Assembly: GCA_964530825.1 (NCBI GenBank)
Contig: CAZHCA010000027.1
Span: 1-60,670, forward strand
Length of the DNA stretch: 60,670 nucleotides
Source of the DNA: CAZHCA01 sp964530825
GTDB taxonomy: Bacteria > Bacteroidota > Bacteroidia > Chitinophagales > Saprospiraceae
Direction: 5' to 3'
Shown: positions 42,201 through 50,858 of the stretch, in pieces
How the letters are laid out: each line of letters begins with the position of its first letter
Numbering within the stretch: position 1 is the stretch's first letter
The notes under the pieces: model-generated
Seen by the model: the letters and a program-made list of their open reading frames with translations, nothing else
Database searches by the model: none
What the model was told of the DNA's origin: nothing
Program-made: the position numbers and the translations under genes

Positions 42201-45200
42201 CGGCATTCGTGCAAAACGACGGCGATGTGGATAGCGTCAGTTTTGTCTTCGCAAGGTTGTCCTACGGCACACTTACGCCTACTTATTTCACCCAAGGTGC
42301 GCTGGAAATCCCCCCTACGGCCATGATTCCGCCCATGATTGCCCCTGAGATTGATTTTCCACTGGGGGCAACGGAAGTTTTTTATGTACTTGCCGATGAT
42401 AGTGGCAATACCGATACCTGTTCATTCCTGATCGAAGTGCGCGATGAAGAACCGCCCACCGTTCTTTGTCAACCGACCACGCTTTTTCTCAATCCTTCCG
42501 GGTTGGACATCCAAGCTATCGATCTTTCCGATCTGGATGCCGGAAGCTTTGACAATTGCACGATCGATACCCTGTTTATCAGTCCGGATACGGTGACTTG
42601 CAATATGGCAGGTATGCCGCTGGAGGTGACCTTGACCGTAGTCGACCAGTCGGGCAATTCCGCCAACTGCACTTCGCTGGTCCGGATCGAAACCCTGGAG
42701 CCGCAGCCTTCTGCCAATTCGGGAGTGTGTGGCAATGATACCTTGTTTTTACAGGCAAACCCACCGCCGGCAATGGGCGGAACGGTATTTACCTATTTAT
42801 GGACCGGGCCGGGCGGATTTAGCTCCAACTTACGCAATCCGGTCATTCCTAACGTAAGCTCGGAAAATGCGGGGTCTTATGTGGTTCGGGTGACTGGACT
42901 CACCGGCTGCCAGGCTACCGGTGTGGTGCAGGTGTCCATTGAAGATTTGCCCCTCACACCATCTATCCAGGGAGCTACCAGCTACTGCATTGGCGAAGAT
43001 ATTCTGCTTACCTCGAGTGTAGCACCCAACGATCCCTCAACGCAGTATAAGTGGTTCCAGGGTACTCTACCCAATGGTACGCTTATTGAAACAACCATTG
43101 TACCTTCCCTGACGATTCCAGGGCTAGATGTGGAAAGTACACGCAATTATTATCTGGTCATCGAGACCAACGATTGCGATTCCAGGCCATCGGCCCCACT
43201 TTCCGTTACGGTAAACAGTCAGCCTATTGCGGCCGTGAATGAGGAGAGCATTGATATCTGTGCTGGTGAGACGATCGTTCTGGGTACCGAGACGAGTGGC
43301 CCGGGCTTCACTTATGAGTGGAGCGGGCCCAACGGTTATTTTTCCGACAGCCAGTTCCCGCCGGTTATCGAAAATGCAACAAGTGCCAATGCTGGTACTT
43401 ACCGGCTGGTCGTTTTTCGCAATGGCTGTCCGTCGGAACCTGACTTCACTTCGGTAATCGTGCGTGAGCGCCCAGTGAGGCCCCAAATTGCCAACGACGG
43501 CCCAGCCTGTGAAGGGGGATCAGTAACCTTGAGTGCCAACGCTACCGGCGACGATCTGACCTACCACTGGGTGCCGCCCAATTTGGCCGAGTTTACGACC
43601 AGTACTAATCAAACGACCATCGAAAATATCACGCCCGAACAGGCGGGCCCCTGGCGGGCCTACGTCAGCCGGCGTGGGTGCGCTTCAGAGCTATCGGCCA
43701 TTACGGAAGTAGAAGTTTTCCCGCTACCAAATATCGTGGCTTCCGCCACCCCGGGAGCAGTATGCCAGGGTGAGACTTTGCAATTGCAAGCTTCGCCCAG
43801 TATCGATAATGCCACTTATCAGTGGTCAGGGCCGAATAATTTTTCTGCGGCCAGCCAAAATCCAGCCGTGCCCAACATGCGCCCCATTAATGAGGGTACC
43901 TACAGCGTCACCGTTACGACGATTGATGGTTGCGTAGGAACGGCCCAAGTGGGGGTAGAGGTGCAGCGGCCCATTTCTATTCAGGCGATAAGTAACGACG
44001 CGCCAGCCTGTTTACAGGCGCCAAGGGATGTGCGCTTGCAGGCTTCGGTATTTCCGGAAGACGATGGCACCTTCGAATATCTTTGGACCGGTCCCAATGG
44101 ATACACCTCTACCCAGCGAGTAGCAATAATCGCTAATGCCACGGAGGCCAATAATGGAAACTATCAGCTTCAAGTAACCGATGGGAATGGCTGTACGTCG
44201 GCTATGGCCACTACCGTAGTTGATATTTCCGATGCGCCGCAGCCGCCCGACCCGCCTCAGCTATCCCCCAGCACGCCAGCGCCCATCTGCATGGGAGAGG
44301 CCATTCGTTTGCAAACCCGCGCACGAGGCGGCGACAATGTCGAATACCGCTGGAAAACGCCCAACGGCAACTTTACTACAACAGAACCCTTCCTGGATAT
44401 TCCAAGTGCTACTAACGATGACGCAGGCGAATACCAAGTGTCGGTCCGTGTAGCAGGGTGTGCTTCGCTCGATTCCAACCCCTTCCTACTCGAGGTCAAT
44501 GACGTGCCGATCGCTGTTGTCAGTAGTAACAGTCCGGTATGCAGCGGCACCACTATACAGCTGGAGGCTGAGGAAATTCCAGGTGCTTCGTACGTTTGGA
44601 CAGGGCCGGGTTTCATTTCCTCGATGCGCAATCCGGTTATCAATGATGCAGACTCGGCTTTGCATAGCGGAATCTATACTTTGGTCATGACAGTCGAAGG
44701 TTGTACCTCTGCCCCGGTTAGCGTACAGATCGATATTGTACCTAGTCCTACCCGTCCGGTAGCTTCCTCCAACGGCCCGGTCTGTGTTGAAACCGGTGAC
44801 GAAGTGCTACGGCTTGCAGTTGATGCGGTCTCGGCAACCGAAAATGCCCTCTATACCTGGTTCGATGAAAGCGGCCCCATCGGCTCGACACGCGACCTGG
44901 TTTTTGATGTACCCGATCTCACCCAGTATCCAGACGGGGAGCAAATGTTTTACGTCACGGCTCAAGCTGGTTTCTGTGTGTCGGAAGCCTCCCGCAATTT
45001 GATCATTCCCATCAATTTTGTGCCCGATAACGACGCTTTTGCAGGAGCAGATGCTCCCTTTTGCGAGAATGAGGTCATCACGCTCAACGCACAGGCGCCG
45101 TCAGTGGGTACCGGCCGTTGGTCTTTTGTCGGCGACGATTCACTAGAGGTGCAAATTGCAAATCCCGACCAACCTGCCACTACCGTTAACGGACTGAATG

Positions 45201-46354
45201 GCGGACAGTCTTATACCTTCCGTTGGTCCCTTTCCAACGGGGTATGCACCGACTATACTTTCGATGATGTAGTCATCGATGTCAGCCGGGTAGAAAATGC
45301 GAATGCCGGCACCGACATTACGGGCTGTGCCTTGAGGGAGGTTCAACTTGGAGCGGAAGCTACGGTCGATGCGCCTGGTCGCTGGGAACAAAGCCAGGTG
45401 CAAGAGTTGCTCGGGGTTGAGATCGCCGATCCGACCGACCCCAATACCTTGGTCACCGGCTTAGAACCTGGTAATCTTTACACTTTCACCTGGCGCGTGA
45501 ACAGTACTTGTGGTCAATTGCTGGACGAAGTACTAGTTCTGAGTTCGGACCCTGACCCTTTCGCCGGCCCCGATCAGACAGTCTGTAACCGCGACCGTTT
45601 TGCCCAGCTGGCGGCCGATCCGCCCAGTGAGGGGAGCCGAGGGCGCTGGTCGTCGGCCGATGCAGCTATTCGCTTTGGAAATGCCGGTGACCCCGGAACT
45701 GTGGTTACCAACCTGCGGACCGGAACCAACACGCTCATTTGGACGATTGATAACGGGATCTGTGGCGATGCCAGCCGCGATACGGTAGTCATTAACTTTA
45801 AGCAGACGCCGCTGCCGTTCAATGACGCTTATCAGGTGAGCTTTGGAGAATCCATTATCGTCGATTTTACCGAAAATGATTCCGTACCTCCGAATACGAC
45901 CGTAGGTATCGTCCTGCCTCCGCAGCGTGGTCAAATCCGGGATCTTGGTAACGGCCGGTTTGAATATTTGCCGGATATTAATTTCGTGGGTACCGATCAA
46001 TTGATTTACGAGCTGTGCAGCGATGCATGCCAGTGCGTTGAGGCCGTTGCTACTTTCGAAGTAGGAGGCGATGCAAGCTGTACTGTGCCCAACATCATCA
46101 CACCCAATAACGATGGCATCAACGACGTATTCGCCATCCCCTGCCTGCTGGATGAAAATCGCTTTCCCAACAGCCAGGTTATCGTTTTCAGCCGTTGGGG
46201 AGACGAAGTATTCCGGTCCGAGCGACCTTATAAAAATCAATGGGGTGGTACTTTCAACGGAGAAGATCTGCCTACCGGGACCTACTATTACATCGTTAAC
46301 TTCGGAGATGGCCGCACACCCGACCAAAATGGTTACTTAATTATTCAAAGATAA
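39251..46354 (+). CDS. giant T9SS-secreted adhesin with type B sorting domain
   Basis: Protein of about 2367 aa. A signal peptide (NLIHLLLLAGGMALVQALA) starts at ATG 39251, preferred over a GTG 13 codons upstream. Residues about 60-630 are HYR-like repeats ending 'I.V.DT.AP.F'. Two modules of about 130-160 residues (near 41120-41490 and 41812-42290) with 'EDGS.IG...WA.DG.I.F.L' are inserted within further HYR repeats. From about 42720 there are some ten Ig-like repeats of the form 'Y.WTGPNG...N.GTY.V....GC', then four 'AG.D...C....L' repeats, a cadherin-like module, and a C-terminal gliding-motility domain: VPNIITPNNDGINDVF ... NQWGGTFNGEDLPTGTYYY ... GYLIIQR. This directs T9SS export; the repeats suggest adhesion. 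Next are porP/sprF-like and OmpA-like genes. Confidence 0.93.
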   Translation: MKKTLLHSNLIHLLLLAGGMALVQALAWQEKPVAPVSVHELHVPAANAAQTLSFPDLDTTFSCLDAPGKFEAWFTSVTFQVSTFAASRCDSFRIDPDYSMNPPVLAIGCGEQDNFYTFAISDTCGTDTTLVFNFRVINDQLPVINGVPANDIIVACAADLPLVPVVSATAPCSDLDTLIFEERILSASCSNGTLIRRSWIARDTCLKSVTRSYEILIRPDTLSPQLIGVPDDTLVLCQEEVPAPATVTAVDECSGTLDSVSFRQQEIGGQCPDQRTILRIWEAADTCNNIARDTQLITVRDTLFPTFTVPANITISCEQDPDSLQLTGEVLDAKDNCGEVASIDYTDRADTVCLGSYQIVRTWAVTDSCNNTTFGDQIITVTDSQAPTFNLPPDTTLDCGLVSFGPEVAGFPTNLMDNCGVDSLRFEDKVNSPTDTCQNRYTIERSWFLVDQCGNSTGGVQVISVIDTLAPVFNLQPRDTTLFCTQTTLVDAAFERWINNYGGARATDNGCTPADQLIWEALDAETGQPATLSSLVCADSVSVLREADVLFVARDGCGNRDTARARFQLIDDVPPVLSNCPQDVVLPTDSGICAAAYTLLPPLIDEDCGLDTVRLVAAATDTLQPSGGGDPTVLPVAEVRVQLPLPGPLPVNADGPGILAIGLRNADGEDLREHLIVEGEDGSVLGITAPTDVQCGDSDTTLTLSIDQLNGWAQDGVIELVLKPNLPLNPEFAINAICNGVSTVETRLSFARKNLNPLTYQYQLNDDSIVDVPAVEPVDLLVPLGENRITIYVTDCGGNVDSCMHTVTVEDREQPVIECPANVVVALDSGQCSRVLTLPLPTGATDNCSIGEVYDVTLPVDTGQAYWQFNYNPNLLDYVAQPKLVTFSNTAANAVGEVTLQLDFRGNFDDANAYFRIVSEDGSAIDSTAVGDAACDRAGTKLITIPDSTFNRWAADGSVQFELAPRFIMVPPGVAGDGVNPCDTAFVQNDGDVDSVSFVFARLSYGTLTPTYFTQGALEIPPTAMIPPMIAPEIDFPLGATEVFYVLADDSGNTDTCSFLIEVRDEEPPTVLCQPTTLFLNPSGLDIQAIDLSDLDAGSFDNCTIDTLFISPDTVTCNMAGMPLEVTLTVVDQSGNSANCTSLVRIETLEPQPSANSGVCGNDTLFLQANPPPAMGGTVFTYLWTGPGGFSSNLRNPVIPNVSSENAGSYVVRVTGLTGCQATGVVQVSIEDLPLTPSIQGATSYCIGEDILLTSSVAPNDPSTQYKWFQGTLPNGTLIETTIVPSLTIPGLDVESTRNYYLVIETNDCDSRPSAPLSVTVNSQPIAAVNEESIDICAGETIVLGTETSGPGFTYEWSGPNGYFSDSQFPPVIENATSANAGTYRLVVFRNGCPSEPDFTSVIVRERPVRPQIANDGPACEGGSVTLSANATGDDLTYHWVPPNLAEFTTSTNQTTIENITPEQAGPWRAYVSRRGCASELSAITEVEVFPLPNIVASATPGAVCQGETLQLQASPSIDNATYQWSGPNNFSAASQNPAVPNMRPINEGTYSVTVTTIDGCVGTAQVGVEVQRPISIQAISNDAPACLQAPRDVRLQASVFPEDDGTFEYLWTGPNGYTSTQRVAIIANATEANNGNYQLQVTDGNGCTSAMATTVVDISDAPQPPDPPQLSPSTPAPICMGEAIRLQTRARGGDNVEYRWKTPNGNFTTTEPFLDIPSATNDDAGEYQVSVRVAGCASLDSNPFLLEVNDVPIAVVSSNSPVCSGTTIQLEAEEIPGASYVWTGPGFISSMRNPVINDADSALHSGIYTLVMTVEGCTSAPVSVQIDIVPSPTRPVASSNGPVCVETGDEVLRLAVDAVSATENALYTWFDESGPIGSTRDLVFDVPDLTQYPDGEQMFYVTAQAGFCVSEASRNLIIPINFVPDNDAFAGADAPFCENEVITLNAQAPSVGTGRWSFVGDDSLEVQIANPDQPATTVNGLNGGQSYTFRWSLSNGVCTDYTFDDVVIDVSRVENANAGTDITGCALREVQLGAEATVDAPGRWEQSQVQELLGVEIADPTDPNTLVTGLEPGNLYTFTWRVNSTCGQLLDEVLVLSSDPDPFAGPDQTVCNRDRFAQLAADPPSEGSRGRWSSADAAIRFGNAGDPGTVVTNLRTGTNTLIWTIDNGICGDASRDTVVINFKQTPLPFNDAYQVSFGESIIVDFTENDSVPPNTTVGIVLPPQRGQIRDLGNGRFEYLPDINFVGTDQLIYELCSDACQCVEAVATFEVGGDASCTVPNIITPNNDGINDVFAIPCLLDENRFPNSQVIVFSRWGDEVFRSERPYKNQWGGTFNGEDLPTGTYYYIVNFGDGRTPDQNGYLIIQR

Positions 46355-46421
46355 AACTGCCGGCAGAGCCGTGACCAGTCATGGCGACCGGCTCTTCAGG
46401 CTCCTGATAAAAAACATTATT

Positions 46422-47390
46422 ATGTTTCGAAAACTACTCCTGATCATTGTCTTAGCCGGCCTTTGGCAGAGCGCTCTTTTAGCTCAACAGGAAGAACAGT
46501 ATACCCAATTCATGAATTACCGATTAGGGCTCAACCCTGCCTACGCTGGTAGTGAAGGGGGGACAAATATCGGAACCCTCGTCCGCAGCCAGTGGTTGGG
46601 AATCGATGGGGCGCCGCAGACCCAATTGGTGACCTTCGATATGTCGTTAGCTTCCAATAAAATTGGTGTAGGAGGAAATATTCTGCGCCATTCTTTCGGC
46701 ATCACGGAGATGTACACTTTGGAAGGCGCTTATTCTTACCGGCTGGAAGTTGCTCGTGGGTATTTACGACTGGGACTGTCGGCCTCGGTGCGCAGGATAA
46801 ATGTCAATTACGCCAATGTAGTGAGTACGCAACCGGTAGGCATCGACGAAGCCATTCCGGTCGGCAGCCAAAGCAAGTTTGTGCCCAATTTCGGCGCTGG
46901 TCTGTATTACTACAATCCCAAGTTTTACGTGGGGCTTTCGATTCCGCGTTTTTTACAAAACAACATCGACCTTTCGGATGCCCAGGGTACCATTTCGCGG
47001 GAGGTATTGCACCTTTATCTCATGGGTGGGACAACCATACCCATTAGTGACGGGGTAAAACTACAGCCAAATGTACTTCTAAAATACGTGGAAAACGCAC
47101 CCTTCGATGCCGATTTCAACATGATGGTACAGTTTATGGAAAAATTCTACGCTGGGGCCTCCTACAGGGTGGGGGGATCGCGGGAGACCGGCTTTGGGGA
47201 GGCCGTTTCCTTGATTTTGGGTGCAGACATTACCGAAAACCTGTATTTTGGCTTAGCCTACGATGCTACCCTATCCGAGTTGCGGAACTACAACAACGGA
47301 AGTGTAGAAGGTACGCTGTTTTATTACTTCTCAGGCAAGTCGAAAGAGGAGGAGCCGGACGTGGAAGCGCCGCGGCCTGATTTTTATTGA
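46422..47390 (+). CDS. PorP/SprF family type IX secretion membrane protein
   Basis: Outer-membrane protein of 322 aa with signal peptide (LLLIIVLAGLWQSALLAQQ) and the PorP/SprF opening EEQYTQFMNYRLGLNPAYAGSEGGTNIGTLVRSQWLGIDGAP, then beta-strand repeats to DLYFGLAYDATLSELRNYNNGSVEGTLFYYF. In Flavobacterium, SprF is needed for secretion of the adjacent adhesin SprB, and type B sorting-domain proteins usually have a linked PorP/SprF gene, so this is probably the dedicated partner of the giant adhesin 67 bases upstream. I chose ATG 46422 since it leads directly into the signal peptide. The next gene overlaps its stop codon. Confidence 0.92.
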   Translation: MFRKLLLIIVLAGLWQSALLAQQEEQYTQFMNYRLGLNPAYAGSEGGTNIGTLVRSQWLGIDGAPQTQLVTFDMSLASNKIGVGGNILRHSFGITEMYTLEGAYSYRLEVARGYLRLGLSASVRRINVNYANVVSTQPVGIDEAIPVGSQSKFVPNFGAGLYYYNPKFYVGLSIPRFLQNNIDLSDAQGTISREVLHLYLMGGTTIPISDGVKLQPNVLLKYVENAPFDADFNMMVQFMEKFYAGASYRVGGSRETGFGEAVSLILGADITENLYFGLAYDATLSELRNYNNGSVEGTLFYYFSGKSKEEEPDVEAPRPDFY

Positions 47391-49429
47391 TTCACAAAAG
47401 CCCGGCTATTGTGCGCTTATTTACTTGCTTGTTGTTTATTGCAATCGGAGGGCATGGTGCACATGCCCAGATGCCGGAGATGCCGACCCAGGTCCGGCTG
47501 CGCAATGCGACAGGAATCAATACAGAACACCTGGAGTTCTCGCCCATGTTTTACGAAGAGGGGATCGTATTTGTATCATCCCGCCGCCAGGTTGGGCTTT
47601 TTGACGAAACCCTGGGCGAGACGTACTTCGAACTCTACTACGCCGAGTTAGATTTGAACGATATGCCGGTTCGGCCGGACAAATTTTCGCTGGAAATCAG
47701 CTCTGAATTGCACGAAGGACCGGTAAGTTTCGGAGAAGACGGCGAAAAGATCTTCTTTACCCGCAGCAATATGGAGAATGGGGTGGTTAAGCCAGGTGCT
47801 GACGGGAAAGTTAAGCTCAAAATCTACCGGGCCGAACGTGGTGCTTTTGACTGGGAAAACATTAAAGAACTTCTTTTCAATAATGACGATTACTCCTGTA
47901 TGCACCCCAGCCTGTCAGAAGATGGCAAACGCCTTTATTTTGTCTCGGACCGGCCTGGCGGCTTTGGGGGTTGGGATATCTACTTCGTTGACCGCGACGG
48001 CGAGGGCTGGACTGACCCGATAAACATGGGCCCCGACGTCAATACCAGTAAAAACGAGGTATTTCCCTATATTCACTCCAGTGGCGCCTTATTCTTCTCC
48101 TCCGACGGCCATCCGGGGAACGGCGGGCTGGATCTTTTCATGATCGACGTCAGTACGAATCAGTGGGGGGAAGTGACCGCCTTGCCCGATGATTTCAATT
48201 CCGATGCTGATGACTTCGGTTTATTGCTGGAGGAAGACGGTATGCGCGGATACTTTACCTCTAATCGATCAGGCGGCTTCGGCAAAGACGATATTTACGT
48301 TTTCGAAGCCCTAACCACCCCACTTTTGGTGCGTATGGCTGAAGAGGAAGCCGAAGCGCAGTTGGAAGAAACAGCAATCGAAGTTGTAGATGCAGAGACC
48401 GGGCGGGAAGCTAGCAATGTATCGATCCGCATTTACGAACGCAATGAAGACGGTGTGGTCAATGACGAGGAATTGTACAACCTGGACCTGGTACCTGCTT
48501 CGGGCCAGTCTGGCGACCTGAGGCTTAAGCTCATCCGTAAGCAGGAAGACGAACTAGGCGACCCGGCCTTTGTGACTGACGATGCGGGCGTCACGCGCCT
48601 CCGGCTCGAACGCGATAAAGAATATTTGATCCTGGTTAGTAAGCCAGGTTTTCAGACCCAAGAAATTATCTACGATCCCGACAGTCGGTCCGGAGCGGAA
48701 GGGGTTAAAATTCAACTTGAACCTAATCGGTGTGTCAGCCTTTCCGGGTACGTTTTGAGTGAGACATACGGCGTACCCATCCCCAATGCGCTTATACGCA
48801 TTGTGAATGGATGCAACGGCGAGGAGACTACCGTACGGTCGGGACTGGATGGCCGGTATGAATATTGTCTGGATTTGGGCTGCGGCTTTTCGATTAGAGG
48901 AGAGAAGCAGGGCTACCGGTCTACGGAGACTAGCCTTTCGACCGAGCGTGTACGGGGAAGCCGGTCTTTTTCGGTCGACCTGGAACTAGATCCTCTAACG
49001 GAAGGCGTCGTACGAAAGCCCCTGCGTGAAGGGACGGTAATCGTACTGGAAGACATTTATTACGACTTTAACAAGTCGGCTATTCGATCCGGCGCGGCCC
49101 GTGAACTCACAGCCCTGGCACGCCTAATGAAAATTTATCCCAGCATGCAAATCGAGCTGGGCGCCCATACCGACGCACGCGGTCCCGACGACTATAACTT
49201 GGCCCTTTCCCTGCGCCGGGCCGAGTCGGCCAAACAGTTTTTGGTGCGTAAAGGCATCAGCCCCTTCCGGATTAAGGCTTTCGGTTACGGTGAGGCACGC
49301 TTGCGTAATGAATGCAACGACGGCAGGCCGTGTACCGAAGACCAGCACCAATATAATCGCCGCACGGAAGTGCGCGTGATTAAGATTGATGAACCCGTTG
49401 ATTTTCAATACAATGATCAGGAACGCTAA
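47387..49429 (+). CDS. PD40/OmpA outer-membrane lipoprotein-like protein of adhesin operon
   Basis: Protein of about 680 aa: signal peptide (FTCLLFIAIGGHGAHAQ), PD40-type beta-propeller repeats at about 60-290 (GPVSFGEDGEKIFFTRS, HPSLSEDGKRLYFVSDRPGGFGGWDIYF, GYFTSNRSGGFGKDDIYVF), a carboxypeptidase-regulatory-like domain at about 440-520, and a C-terminal OmpA peptidoglycan-binding domain (YYDFNKSAIRSG, ELGAHTDARGPDDYNLALS, RRTEVRVI). The start may be TTG 47387, which overlaps the porP stop, or GTG 47411 just before the signal core; no ATG fits. It probably ties the adhesin/PorP complex to peptidoglycan (inference). It differs from the PorE-like protein at 52159 by lacking TPRs. Confidence 0.88.
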   Translation: MIHKSPAIVRLFTCLLFIAIGGHGAHAQMPEMPTQVRLRNATGINTEHLEFSPMFYEEGIVFVSSRRQVGLFDETLGETYFELYYAELDLNDMPVRPDKFSLEISSELHEGPVSFGEDGEKIFFTRSNMENGVVKPGADGKVKLKIYRAERGAFDWENIKELLFNNDDYSCMHPSLSEDGKRLYFVSDRPGGFGGWDIYFVDRDGEGWTDPINMGPDVNTSKNEVFPYIHSSGALFFSSDGHPGNGGLDLFMIDVSTNQWGEVTALPDDFNSDADDFGLLLEEDGMRGYFTSNRSGGFGKDDIYVFEALTTPLLVRMAEEEAEAQLEETAIEVVDAETGREASNVSIRIYERNEDGVVNDEELYNLDLVPASGQSGDLRLKLIRKQEDELGDPAFVTDDAGVTRLRLERDKEYLILVSKPGFQTQEIIYDPDSRSGAEGVKIQLEPNRCVSLSGYVLSETYGVPIPNALIRIVNGCNGEETTVRSGLDGRYEYCLDLGCGFSIRGEKQGYRSTETSLSTERVRGSRSFSVDLELDPLTEGVVRKPLREGTVIVLEDIYYDFNKSAIRSGAARELTALARLMKIYPSMQIELGAHTDARGPDDYNLALSLRRAESAKQFLVRKGISPFRIKAFGYGEARLRNECNDGRPCTEDQHQYNRRTEVRVIKIDEPVDFQYNDQER

Positions 49430-50441
49430 GCTAGCGGATGCCCTGCGTTTTCTGCGCAAGATGCGCCTGCGTAAGCTATGGAATGCTGCCAAGATTTTAA
49501 GCTCCTATGTTTTAATGCGTATCCTGCGCCGCCCGGTTCAGTGGGGGCTTCCGTTTACGGTCTCGATCGAACCGACGACGGCCTGTAACTTGCGATGCCC
49601 GGAATGTCCGAGCGGAATACGCGCTTTCACTCGGCCTACCGGAAACCTGCGTCCGGATTTTTTCCGAAAAACGATGAGCGAATTGGGCGATCATCTTTGG
49701 TATCTCATTTTTTACTTCCAAGGGGAGCCTTATATCAATCCTGCCTTTCTAGATATGGTGCAATACGCTCACGAGCAGGGGGTATACACCATTACTTCAA
49801 CGAACGGCCACTTCCTAAATGATGAAAATGCAAAACGAACGGTTACTTCTGGACTCGACCGCCTAATCATTTCAGTAGATGGTGCCACCCAGGAGGTTTA
49901 CCAACAGTACCGACGGGGTGGCGATCTGGAACAGGTGCTGGAAGGAGCGCGCAATGTAGTGGCCTGGAGGCACGCCTTAGGTAAATCCCACCCTTACATC
50001 ATCTTTCAATTTTTAGTGGTGAGGCCTAGTGAGCACCAAATAGATGAAGTAAAGCAACTGGCTCGTAAAATAGGTGTGGATGAGGTCAAACTCAAATCTG
50101 CTCAGGTATACGATTACGAAAATGGCAACCCTTTAATTCCCACTATCGAGCGGTACACGCGTTACCGCAAGCTTCCGGACGGTCGGTATGAACCCAAACA
50201 CGCCCTTACACCGCATTGCTGGAAACTCTGGCACAGTTGTGTGATTACCTGGGACGGTGCCGTTTTACCCTGTTGTTTTGATAAAGATGCACGCCACCAG
50301 CTAGGAAAGCTGCAAGAAATGTCATTGCAGGAAATATGGCAAAGCAGAGCCTACCAGAATTTTCGTTGGCAACTGCTTGGAGGGCGCGACAATATTGACA
50401 TCTGCCAAAACTGCTCAGAAGGGTGTCGCGTGTTTTTTTGA
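49413..50441 (+). CDS. radical SAM/SPASM domain protein
   Basis: Protein of about 342 aa. The radical SAM cluster motif is EPTTACNLRCPECPSG (CxxxCxxC), followed by SAM-binding YFQGEPYINPAF and SVDGATQEVYQQYR. The C-terminal SPASM part has cysteines in HCWKLWHSCVITWDGAVLPCCFDKD and CQNCSEGC, enough for an auxiliary Fe-S cluster. Such enzymes modify peptides or cofactors. The ATG at 49413 overlaps the end of the OmpA gene by 17 bases; an ATG at 49389 is also possible. The overlap makes co-translation with the adhesin operon likely, which is an odd partner; no precursor peptide gene is seen nearby. The substrate is unknown. Confidence 0.88.
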   Translation: MIRNAKLADALRFLRKMRLRKLWNAAKILSSYVLMRILRRPVQWGLPFTVSIEPTTACNLRCPECPSGIRAFTRPTGNLRPDFFRKTMSELGDHLWYLIFYFQGEPYINPAFLDMVQYAHEQGVYTITSTNGHFLNDENAKRTVTSGLDRLIISVDGATQEVYQQYRRGGDLEQVLEGARNVVAWRHALGKSHPYIIFQFLVVRPSEHQIDEVKQLARKIGVDEVKLKSAQVYDYENGNPLIPTIERYTRYRKLPDGRYEPKHALTPHCWKLWHSCVITWDGAVLPCCFDKDARHQLGKLQEMSLQEIWQSRAYQNFRWQLLGGRDNIDICQNCSEGCRVFF

Positions 50442-50858
50442 ATATCCCTAAATTAATTTTTTATTAAGTTTTTTGGTGATCAGGCTTGCGTGGTAACGTT
50501 TTCTTGACGATCTTTGTTAATCGTTGCCGGAAAGAAATCAGTACCCCACTTAGTACCTTAGTACATTACCGTACTTCAGATTTCACTTACAAGATTGCCC
50601 ATAAAGGGCGTAGATAAGAACGATTAGTCAGGCCTCTTTGCCGCTTTTCTGCACAAAGCGTATGTACGCTTGTATGCTTCGAGAAATGGCATTAGACTAT
50701 GTTCGGTTTTTTGCTGTGTAATAGATATTCACACGGCAGGACGACTTTTCGTCTATCGAAACGCTGCACTTGTCCGTGACGTACTGGACTGATAGAAGTT
50801 TTGAAGCAACGTAAGTAATGATATTCCTCAATATTTAGATCCGATAAATCGCAGCATA
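50442..50858 (+). other. 417-base gene-free region with possible distant promoter
   Basis: No gene is supported. TTG (50486-50488), a 20-base spacer and GATCTTTG (50509-50516) form a promoter-like pair with one mismatch, which would give a leader of about 340 bases before the TPR gene. Four GTAC cores fall within about 45 bases near 50548-50576, and short hairpins occur at 50597-50609 (GCCC/GGGC). It could hold a small RNA or long leader; nothing matches a known RNA family by eye. Confidence 0.35.

Noticed and set aside
44000..46000. Adhesin repeats as CRISPR-like or tandem DNA repeats
   Set aside because: The repeats are at the protein level and diverged in DNA; there are no regularly spaced identical units.
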